From Sugiyamaella lignohabitans (taxonomy: Eukaryota; Ascomycota; Dipodascomycetes; Dipodascales; Trichomonascaceae), in contig NC_031674.1 of assembly GCF_001640025.1 (NCBI RefSeq), forward strand, positions 4,464,001-4,528,000: a stretch of 64,000 bases of DNA, given 5' to 3'. Numbering within the stretch: position 1 is the first letter of the stretch; every line of letters starts with the position of its first letter. Below are positions 55,706 to 64,000 of this stretch, in pieces. The notes beneath the pieces were generated by a model, which was not told the DNA's origin, made no database searches, and saw nothing but the letters and a program-made list of their open reading frames with translations. Both the position numbers and the translations under genes were made by a program.

Positions 55706-56222
55706 AGTTTATTGATGGATATCTTCCCCAGCCAGTTTTCTGTTCTCTTGATCTAAATTAGAATCTATTTTTTATATATATATTAGACAATCCTGAAATC
55801 TTCCCCGCTTTGATCTAGGGTCGGATCAGTTTATGCCACCACGGTGATCCGGGAAATGATTTACCAATTCTCCTCGATTTGAAGACGGAGAGCGGAAGCG
55901 AATGTTAAGTTGCTTCCCGATATGTTGATTGACCTGGAAGAAAGTATCATATTTATGGAGCTGATAAGTCTGAAGAGAATTAAAATTGTCTATCTGACAT
56001 GAAGTTCTGACTATTTAGAGTTTGAATACTTTCCGCATTGAGATTTTTTTCCGTTCAAAGCATCAAAACGTCGCAACCCCCACTCGTAGCCTTGCTTACC
56101 CCACAAAAAGTAAAAGCCGATGGCCGGGATACCAATTATCCATTGAATAGATACTAATCATTAAATTCGTTAATAAATAATTTTACCAAGCAGCTATGTA
56201 AAAATTACAGTTCAGGCTTATT
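55706..56222. promoter_or_regulatory. transporter 2 promoter with Mig1/CreA-type boxes
   Basis: CCCCGC at 55803-55808 (about 98 bp before the start), CCCCAC at 56078-56083 and 56099-56104. Also the 3' flank of the second regulator gene. Otherwise no gene. Confidence 0.45.
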
Positions 56223-58593
56223 TTAGTTAGTGGATTCTAAATCCTGAGTTTGTAGCTCGGTTCCAACAATATCCTCCCATCCTAAACTCCTCTTCACACA
56301 ACTATCCATTATTTGACCCATTTCGTTCACCATAGGCCAGTTACCAGTGCCCATTGCCAAAATAACCCATTTTAATAGGCCAACTATTCTATTTTTGTTT
56401 TCAAAGCCATCTAGATCGGCCGGTGATGTGATGGACTTGGTCCGTTCCAAATAGCCCAGCCCGCTTTCTGCTGCCAGGGCCCATTCGTGCTCTCGTGCAG
56501 CAGAATTGTGAAAACTACTAAATCCAGATTTTGATTTAGCCATTACTTTCGACTCGGGTCCGTCTGTACAGAAACAGAAGGCCCAGAACACCAATGCGCA
56601 ATGTGCAACGATCATCGGTCCGTGAATAAAGGGGTCGTTTCCAGCGGAATACATTGACGGCTGACCGTCCGTCAAAAATACCTTACGCAGAACTACTAAA
56701 GCGTGAAATGCGCACTCCCTGGCAGCTGGAGTTTTAGACCATTCGTACATGTACTTCTCCGCAAACAGATAATCTTGATGTACTGTGTTTTTGCCCAAAA
56801 TTCTCCTGTCACCACAGAACACATGCAGTTCATACCTGCGGAGATTCATGGAAATAAATGCAAAATGATACTGCAACGCTGTATCCAGCATATCATCTTC
56901 GGCTGGTTTGTCATAGTCTTCCCACCAAAAATCAATTGCTTTTGTGAGCACTTGACTCCATTTGTCCCGAAATGGTGCCAAACCAGAGTCTAAAGTCGAT
57001 GCTTCGATATCCAGATTAGACACTTGAATATAATGTGACAAAAGACCATATAATAATGCCAGTCTTCCTAATTTACAATTTGTAGAAACGTGTTTCCTTT
57101 TCAATAATGATCTTAGTCCTCCCATAAAAGGCTCACTCGGCTTGTTGAGCATGGACCTGTGATCTTCAGCTGAATTCCATATTTCATCATCACAAGGTAA
57201 AGACAGTTGCAGCTCGTTCGGATGCAGGATCTGCGCATGGCTAAATAGCACCGAATGTGATACGTCCAAAACAAATGCTAAAAATACTGCCCGTTTAATG
57301 GACTCTGCTTCGACCCATTCCATCCATGTACTGTTACTTTTTGAGTCTAGTTTAATAGATGGGTCGAGCAAGGTTGAACCACGTCGAATCAACTGGATAG
57401 TCGTTCCATGATGAATATGTGCCCGCTCATGGATTAGCCTGCTACCTGATCGTGTTTTCTCGTAAACCTCTAGAAGGAGAAGGCTCTGAAGAATCCACAC
57501 TCTAGTTGGTGGGTGGAAACTGGACGACTTGTATATTATCCACCGTAATGGTGTAGCAATTGAATTACGGAACTCATCGCTTGTCTGGGCGTACGAAGCA
57601 CCAATAAGGATTATGCTTAGTAAAAGCGGGGCCGGCGTATGGTCAATTTGAAAAGATGGGTGATGTAGTATTGGACACTGCCAGTGGAATTTGTCCCAAT
57701 ACGTTTGGTTGTATATCGCTAAATTCGAAAGAGAAAATTCCACAAAATTTTCGAGTTCTGGGATCTCGATAAGCATTTCCTGCCTTTTATGTTCTGACAT
57801 GACTATATTCTGTTCAAAAGATGGTGGTGAAGACATCTGTGAAAAGTCTTTTGTGGGAGATAATAGAAATGAATATGGTTCGAGTACACCAGGCCTGTTA
57901 GAGAGTAGGCCAAGACCAGGTGCAAATAGCCAATCAGTGAGATCTTGATTGGGCGAGCCTTCCGATAGATTGGGCGTCGTATTGGGAAGTAACGTTAAGT
58001 CGGATGCCCCATTTACTGTCGACTCGACTTTTACAACAGATGTAGCATCGTTTTGATCGGGCCCTAGAACTATGGACGACCATGGTTCATGCATATTCAA
58101 ATTGGTTGATGACGAATTCTCAGAGAAAGCCCCTGGACCCGAGTCAGATATTGTAGTACCAGTAATAACCGTGTCAGTTATAATCGTGTCTTTTGTCAAA
58201 TCCTCGTCTGTTCCGGGCGTTGCACTAGGGGCATCTGGTAACAGTCCACTTTCTGAAGAACTATTGCCATTCTCTAAACATATGTCGATTTCCTTAAATG
58301 CCATATGTCTTTCTAAATGACGATTGAAAAGATCCTTTCTAACAAAGGCTTTAGCACATCCTGGAATATGGCATTTAAAAACATGCCTAGGATTATCTAA
58401 GTTATGGTTAGCAATGAATATTACCAGGTTTTGTCGTTGACCAGAACTTACGATTCAGCTGGTGTCTGAGTAAATGCTCTCTTCGAGTGAACCTTCGCTC
58501 ACAAGTATTACAGGCAAATCGCTTATCAAGACCCTTTCGAGATGGAGTAGGCCGTTTAGAGGTCTGGCTCTGCTGTAAGTCATCAACTTCCAT
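56223..58593 (-). CDS. C2H2 zinc-finger + fungal-specific-domain transcription factor 2 (2 exons)
   Basis: 771 residues. Exon 1 58593..58452 carries a basic arm and finger 1 (CNTCERRFTRREHLLRHQLN). Exon 2 58396..56223 carries finger 2 (CHIPGCAKAFVRKDLFNRHLERH). The 55 bp intron (GTAAGT...TGCTAACCATAACTTAG) gives HQLNHNPRHVFKCH. The regulatory domain is nearly collinear with factor 1: NQDLTDWLFAPGLGLLS, FSQMSSPPSFEQN, SSFHPPTRVW, RLIHERAHIHHGTT and PNELQLSLPCDD are shared. The linker between fingers and domain is divergent and acidic, suggesting separate activation or cofactor inputs. Paralogue by duplication. The intron position and phase are the same. Downstream of the QDR-like exporter on the same strand (213 bp). 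Confidence 0.93.
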
Positions 58594-58806
58594 TACTTAG
58601 ATTCACCATTAGATCAATAATGTAATAAATAAAAATATATAACGTTGGGAATCTGATCAAGGTAAGGAACTAGCAGCATGCTTGGTGATCGCCGGTTTCA
58701 ATGCGCGCGCTTCAGCATCTCCGCATCATTCCCTAAAACCTTAAAAGTGCATCATTTATTGTTATTTACTTATTTATTTATTATAATAGGTGCGATAGAG
58801 ATTGGA

Positions 58807-60342
58807 TTAAAGTCTTACATGTTGGCCCTTTTTCAATCTTCGCTTTATGTCAATTTTGCTCCCAATACGAATCTCAAGCAAAATTGAAAGCATTGACACA
58901 AGACAAATACCAGACATAAGTGTAAATGTTCCTCCTGCTCCCAAGGTGCTAATCATTCTGTCAACCACAGCTAACCCAGCAGCACATACCAAGCACCGAG
59001 CAAGATTAACAACAGCAGATGCACTCGCGGAATCTTCAGGAAATAGGTCGATAAATAACGTCATAGAAGTGTTGACGAAATACATGGATGAACTAGAGAT
59101 AAAGAAGGTAGCTAGTATTGGAACGACGTACTGAACTTTCTTCTCTATGGTCCAACCAAACACAATGGCAAATGCTGCTAAGGCGAAAGAGGGATAAAAT
59201 GTTGGCTTTAGTCGAGCTCTCGGAAGATCAAAATTTGAAATGTCAATTTCTAAACCGTCATCTATGCACTTTTGTTTATACGCTGCCATGGCTTTGTTGT
59301 ACGACCGGGCCATGACTCTTCCCGCAAGTACACTACCAACGATGCTACCAACACCGCTTGCCAGATAGGCGTATCCGATTTTTGCTGTCGAAAAATTATA
59401 ATTCGCACTGAGAAGAGTGGACTGAGCAGTCAACACCATGAACCATGTGGTATAATGAAGAGAGGCAGGGATCAGAACTAAAATTGCGTCCCATTCCATT
59501 AAAATTCGAATTGCAGCTAGGACGTCTAACTTGTGGGATCCAGAGGGCCTCGCTTGTTCATATTCAGGATCTTGTTTACGAAATGGTACACCAGTGCTTC
59601 TACTTCTAAAAAATGCATACGGAGATTGATTATATATTTTTGTTGGATAAAACGAGCCATCTCCTACTATGAATCTATTGGTTTCTGGCAGGATCAACAA
59701 GACTAGCAAAAGAATGGCTCCTGCTGTAATAACTAGGAACCAGAACATAGCTCTCCAACCCATACCTGAGGTAATTCCAGCACCTATCAGTGGACCAAAG
59801 CAATTGCCCATTAATGTGAGTCCTGATGCAATTCCAACATAGCTACCCCTAGACTTCCTTGATGTTAGGTCGCCAATTATTCCATTCAAAATAGCCACTG
59901 TTGAGGCTCCTCCAAAAGCTTGCAGAATTCGCATGCCAAATAAGAACCAATATGATGGAGACAATGCTAATCCTATACATGCACCAACATATACTATTAA
60001 GCATGACACGAATGCCGGCCTTCTACCGATTGTGTCAGACAAGGTGCCCCAAAAGATGGGAGATACACCCTGAAAAATTGAATAGATGGTCACTGTTAGA
60101 TTCATCTTTTCGACAGTGACATTAAAGTCCCTTTCAAGGTCTGGGAATGCTGGTAGATAAATGGGTACTGATACAGTAGAGAGGAAGCTGGCTGTCGCAG
60201 ATACACCAATTATCATATAAAGTTCTTTGCCCTGATAAATGGAAACAGGCGCTTCTGGAGCCGACTGCACTCGGACCACCTTTTCCTCGTCATCTCTCAC
60301 TTGGCTAGTGAGTATTCCAGACTCAATATCAATCTCGCTCAT
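58807..60342 (-). CDS. QDR-like DHA1 drug:H+ antiporter (MFS)
   Basis: 511 residues, 12 predicted helices, DHA1 family. The N-half motifs IYLPAFPDLERDFNV, VTIYSIFQG and FWGTLSDTIGRRP match yeast Qdr1-3/Aqr1-type exporters. GPLIGAGITSGMGWRAMFW is the antiporter motif region of helix 5. LPETNRFIVG and a long central loop follow, and the C-tail is basic. Expected in the plasma membrane exporting organic acids, amino acids, polyamines or drugs. Substrate unknown. True ATG, single exon. It is adjacent to regulator 2, and could export an acid intermediate of the neighbouring catabolic block (speculation). Confidence 0.92.
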   Translation of the reverse strand: MSEIDIESGILTSQVRDDEEKVVRVQSAPEAPVSIYQGKELYMIIGVSATASFLSTVSVPIYLPAFPDLERDFNVTVEKMNLTVTIYSIFQGVSPIFWGTLSDTIGRRPAFVSCLIVYVGACIGLALSPSYWFLFGMRILQAFGGASTVAILNGIIGDLTSRKSRGSYVGIASGLTLMGNCFGPLIGAGITSGMGWRAMFWFLVITAGAILLLVLLILPETNRFIVGDGSFYPTKIYNQSPYAFFRSRSTGVPFRKQDPEYEQARPSGSHKLDVLAAIRILMEWDAILVLIPASLHYTTWFMVLTAQSTLLSANYNFSTAKIGYAYLASGVGSIVGSVLAGRVMARSYNKAMAAYKQKCIDDGLEIDISNFDLPRARLKPTFYPSFALAAFAIVFGWTIEKKVQYVVPILATFFISSSSMYFVNTSMTLFIDLFPEDSASASAVVNLARCLVCAAGLAVVDRMISTLGAGGTFTLMSGICLVSMLSILLEIRIGSKIDIKRRLKKGQHVRL

Positions 60343-61310
60343 GATGGAGAATTAAGGCTTCCCAAGATAATCGAGATAGATGCTGTATATGCTCGGACGG
60401 AAATAGGATATTATTAGTTCTTCTTTTGGAAATTGTGAGTATCCGGGCTGCATACAACGATTGTGGAGTTAAGAGTTTCCTAATATGTAGGCTTCAGCCG
60501 CTTATCCCTGCTGCAAATATGAGGGCGAATGAAGACGAGGCTAATTCAAGACAAATTGTCCACCATATTATATATGATTCGGATGGTTGGTGGCCCGCGG
60601 AGATTTCTCGGATAAATAACCGGTTGGTTTATGTCCGACCATTTAAATCCGTTTAATTCCTTCAAAATTCGGGTCTCCCCTTATTTATCTATGCGAAATC
60701 GGTGGGTATGGCTCCGTTATCGGCCATCAAATACGGCGATATCGGCATCTTAGGCCCACCAAAATCACAACAAGCTAACCCCCGCCAGTAACCGTTTGCA
60801 CACCGTATATATCCGTTTATTATTTATGTGAAATCATCTGCATTCATATATAGATAGCATTTCGTACATTTTTCCTTGCATTTGGGTATGCCGCTTACCG
60901 CCAATTCCGAAGCCAAGACGGTTTGCCAAGTATAATACATATCGTGAATCACATGCATACGGAACATTCTGTCTATTAAACCAGAGCACCTATTATCTGA
61001 CGAGAGTCGAAATTGTATTTGCTTAAACTTCGTACGACGGTTATCAGAAAGCGAAATGTTCACCATAAACTGAAGGCACTTGCAGGTTCGTGGAGAGACC
61101 GACTCAAACCTTACCCAGAATAACGGTATGGAACTAAGAGAGATGCATGCTTATAAACCTTACACAAAGGGGCGAGGATGATTAGTTAAGCATTGAAGAC
61201 AACTCGTCTAATCAATAGTTTAAAAATCTAGTATTGAAAATCTCGAAATTTGAAATCGTGGACATACAAGAACATAATTTGAGAAATTAAAAAATAGAAG
61301 AAAATAAACC
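60343..61310. other. divergent intergenic region, QDR-like exporter / Zn2Cys6 regulator
   Basis: 968 bp, no gene. A CCCGCGGA at 60594-60601 differs by one base from the Pdr1/Pdr3 element TCCGCGGA and lies about 250 bp upstream of the exporter. Several CGG triplets surround it. The part near the Zn2Cys6 gene is A/T-rich. Confidence 0.5.
60594..60601. promoter_or_regulatory. near-PDRE (CCGCGG) upstream of the QDR-like exporter
   Basis: CCGCGG is the everted CGG pair bound by Pdr1-type Zn2Cys6 factors in yeasts. One flank (A) matches, the other (C) does not. Inferred only. Confidence 0.35.
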
Positions 61311-63131
61311 ATGAAATACTCACCGCGTGTGGTTAGCTCGTGCGAGTCTTGTCGGCGATTGAAGCGCAAATGCGATTACACGTCGACTCACGGACCATGT
61401 TCGAACTGTGTGATGAGAAATATCGGACATCTATGTTCACTCCCTGGAGACCAACGAACCAATAATAACAGCATTTCATCTAGTAGCACGCCAGGATCAG
61501 TCCCCTCATCCCTTCCTTCTCCACCTCCTGGATCCGCTAATAATAGCCAGTACGCGGATGGTCTTAAGCACTTGAGTTTTGCTACGGGGTCTAATTCTCC
61601 TGGTACACAATCTGTATTCACATCTCCTTTATTAATACCTTCACCTCCGGCTTCAGATTCAGAAAAGCGGCCTCTTTCTAATACGATCAGTGCGAGTAAA
61701 ATGCCACCCAAGTTTCTAATGGCTTGTGCTGTGCGATTTTTTCAAACGCCAGAATTGTCATTTTATGTTGACGAATACGAGGTAATGAGTAGCATTCTTG
61801 ATCTTGCAAGAGGTGCCACCGATTTGAATAAGCTCTCTTTGCTATATATCCTCTGTGCAGATATACTGTTAAGAAGAGGTGCTAAAGTATCGGCGCTTTT
61901 TGGCTACACAGGAGATCGTTTTGAACTATCAAAAGAGTTGGTTGAGATCCATTTGAAAACGTGTCAACTACAACCTACAAATACCATCGAGGCATGTCGA
62001 GCTTTAATATTGAGAGCCCAATTTTATACCGATGCTGGTGATGAAGAACAAGGGTTCAAGGCTGTTGACATGGCTGTGCAGTCTTTTAATTCTCTTTTAC
62101 AGCTTCCCGGTGAAGATTTACCATCGAGTCAATTTGCCAAGAGCAAATTGTGGCTTGGTATTTGTATGTTGGAGGGTACCCTATGTGGTGCGACAAAGTC
62201 ACATAGAAGACCAGTACTGCCTTTGCAAAGAACCATTGAATTTCAAGATTTCAAGGATCAAAGAAGAATGAAAATACTTCAATTTGCACAAAGAGTATCT
62301 TTTATTCTTGATAGCACCGATAACACTGTTATTCATGGAACTGCTCTTGAAGATCTATGTATTGAAATGCTCAACTATATTCCACAGATTGACAACATTG
62401 AGGGTAAGATCCATCCTTATGGACAAATCGAACTGTATATCTCGTTGATTAAAATTCGTACTCGACAAGTTTTAGAGCTTGGACCTCAAACACAACAGCA
62501 GCAATATCGGGATCAGTTACTTGCATATTTGATGGAATATAGTAATCAACTTGCTGATAGAGTTGAAGTGTTTACTACGGTAGGCAGTCTTTCTCCCTAT
62601 GGACTTACATGTTTAGCAAGTGGTCCTCACCTGGCTTACACGGTATTCCAAGGGCTGACTTGTATTTGGATTCTGTCTATCTTAAGTGATCGGGAGTTTT
62701 TACTGGAGCCGAATTTTGCTGATGTGCGAACGAGAATCTACCGTATCTTGGAGAACCTAAGAGGTGATTATAAAATATGTAAACATACACACGGTCTATT
62801 CAAGGGATTGGAATTGCTAGTCAAAGCTCAACGGGAAGCAGACAGTGGTTCATATACGTTCCGAATTCCCGTTGAACTGGAGCCTGGTATTGCTAGTATC
62901 AGCAAGAAATGGAACGAGGCGTTCCAGGATGACAACAGCACAAATTTCAGTGAAGAGAGTATCTCAGTTTCTGGCGAAAATCCCAATGTCTCTTGGGAAG
63001 ATTTCAACCCTCTTGCTGATGACAGCACATTGTGGTCATTTATTCTATCTCAAAATGATGACTTCGATGCATCCGTGCACAGTTTCTCTCCTAGTGAGAT
63101 TCCTGATGGAGAGATGGTTATTCTGACCTGA
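61311..63131 (+). CDS. Zn2Cys6 transcription factor
   Basis: 606 residues. The binuclear zinc cluster lies at the very N-terminus: C11, C14, C21, C30, C33, C42 (CESCRRLKRKC then CSNCVMRNIGHLC), with the basic RRLKRK between Cys 2 and 3. A Ser/Pro-rich linker (about 55-130) leads into a helical middle homology region (ACAVRFFQTPELSFYVDEY, ILDLARGATDLN, CRALILRAQFYTDAGDEEQG) and an acidic C-terminus (WEDFNPLADDSTLW, FDASVHSFSPSEIPDGE) resembling an activation domain. Single exon, clear ATG. The target is unknown. It is divergent from the QDR-like exporter, so regulation of that gene is a reasonable guess. Confidence 0.92.
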   Translation: MKYSPRVVSSCESCRRLKRKCDYTSTHGPCSNCVMRNIGHLCSLPGDQRTNNNSISSSSTPGSVPSSLPSPPPGSANNSQYADGLKHLSFATGSNSPGTQSVFTSPLLIPSPPASDSEKRPLSNTISASKMPPKFLMACAVRFFQTPELSFYVDEYEVMSSILDLARGATDLNKLSLLYILCADILLRRGAKVSALFGYTGDRFELSKELVEIHLKTCQLQPTNTIEACRALILRAQFYTDAGDEEQGFKAVDMAVQSFNSLLQLPGEDLPSSQFAKSKLWLGICMLEGTLCGATKSHRRPVLPLQRTIEFQDFKDQRRMKILQFAQRVSFILDSTDNTVIHGTALEDLCIEMLNYIPQIDNIEGKIHPYGQIELYISLIKIRTRQVLELGPQTQQQQYRDQLLAYLMEYSNQLADRVEVFTTVGSLSPYGLTCLASGPHLAYTVFQGLTCIWILSILSDREFLLEPNFADVRTRIYRILENLRGDYKICKHTHGLFKGLELLVKAQREADSGSYTFRIPVELEPGIASISKKWNEAFQDDNSTNFSEESISVSGENPNVSWEDFNPLADDSTLWSFILSQNDDFDASVHSFSPSEIPDGEMVILT

Positions 63132-64000
63132 ACTGGCTTTGTGAGGCATGAAAAAACGTTGGTACTAGCATGGGTATTAGTTGCAGGCTCAGTTAATACC
63201 AATGCACACTAAAGCTTAATTGTTCATTTTAATTTATTATAGCTAGTAGCTTATTTATTTTTTGTAGTAATATATTTAACGGAAATACTGACAATTTGTT
63301 CTAACTAGTATCTGGCTACCGGTTGTGGCTTGTTTCAACCCAGCCACCCTGACTCATGAACCTTAGTTCTAATATCGATTGTAAGGATCTACCAGATCAA
63401 TTAGAGTTATCCTCACGTATAATGATAGTCATCTATTTGAATTGGTAATTTTAATTCCTGAACTTACCATCGTCTGTTCTACCAAAGTATGAAAGCATTG
63501 TGCTAGATAGCTTAGATAGCTTCCCAATCTCCAATAGTAAGTTTACTACCCTGGCATCTAAGGCCGCTAGTCGTATATATTTCGTCCAGAAGCCTATTGC
63601 CTTGAAGTAATTTATCTTATCTTTTAGTTCGTATTGAAAATAACCTTGCATATGTTTGAACTCCTTTTAAGACATTCATCGATTTGCCGAACTAGGGCAT
63701 TGCCAAGCTTAGTGGAGCTTCTGCCGCAACAATTATGATAATCAGAGCAGGTCCGCTGTATGTCAGTTCGTCAAACCAGTTTGCATAAACGGCACTGGAC
63801 GCCTTGCCGTATTGGAACTTTTTTTCTATGCAGCTCAATAGAATTGCCCAATATTATATCCGCCGAACAGCTATTGGCCATTAGTTCTAAATTTATCTAG
63901 TTTAGTGCTATACTAATTTCCAAGCTGAATAGTGAATATCAATGTAACGATACTTTTAATTATAGTAACACAAACCCATCCACTAATAAAACCACGATCT
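63132..64000. other. 3' flank of the Zn2Cys6 gene to window end
   Basis: No gene supported. TTATTTATTTTTT follows the stop at about 63250. A 66-codon frame on the minus strand (63451-63651) has protein-like composition and ends near ATGGTAAGT, but no acceptor follows before the Zn2Cys6 gene and a stop lies upstream. It may be a relic. The end of the window may hold the start of a further promoter. Confidence 0.45.

Noticed and set aside
63451..63651. Minus-strand 66-codon frame containing ATGGTAAGT
   Set aside because: Protein-like composition, but an in-frame stop lies just upstream, no acceptor follows and only about 300 bp remain before the convergent Zn2Cys6 gene.

Overview
The window reads as nuclear DNA of a budding yeast (Saccharomycotina). 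PHO88, RNH201, MSK1, IML2, TUM1, PDR16 and BRR2 are recognisable by sequence. Introns are short (mostly 49-90 bp) and nearly all carry CTAAC a few bases before the 3' splice site, often close to the start codon, as in Yarrowia and the Trichomonascaceae/Dipodascaceae rather than Saccharomyces. CTG encodes leucine at a conserved BRR2 site, so this is not a CTG-Ser yeast. A Sugiyamaella/Blastobotrys/Geotrichum-type relative is my best guess, but genus is not proven.

Layout. 0-16.3 kb is ordinary housekeeping: PHO88 (ER), RNH201 (RNase H2), MSK1 (mitochondrial LysRS), IML2, a 2 kb spacer, an EVE-domain protein tail to tail with TUM1, a kinesin, 5-hydroxyisourate hydrolase and a DUF92/TMEM19 membrane protein. 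A 2.7 kb spacer then leads into a 2020-residue GPI-anchored cell-wall protein (19.0-25.1 kb) made almost entirely of Ser/Ala and Ser/Gly repeats. PDR16, BRR2 (four exons) and a PDR5/CDR1-type ABC transporter follow (25.9-38.7 kb). From 38.7 to 44.3 kb there is no convincing gene. It contains three copies of a GC-rich dispersed repeat (a fourth lies at 7.9 kb) and a long upstream region for a universal-stress-domain protein (44.3-46.4 kb).

The most interesting block is 46.5-60.3 kb: an SMP-30 lactonase, a D-2-hydroxyacid dehydrogenase, two sugar-porter-type MFS transporters, two closely related C2H2 + fungal-specific-domain transcription factors and a QDR-like MFS exporter. Mig1/CreA-type GC boxes recur in the promoters of its metabolic genes. 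I infer a glucose-repressed catabolic cluster for a sugar lactone or sugar acid, with its own duplicated regulators. The substrate is unknown. A Zn2Cys6 regulator (61.3-63.1 kb) ends the window.

Introns were placed by eye from splice-site and branch-point patterns plus restored protein homology. Start codons were corrected where the longest reading frame begins at a non-ATG codon. No tRNA, rRNA, CRISPR array or intact transposon was recognised.
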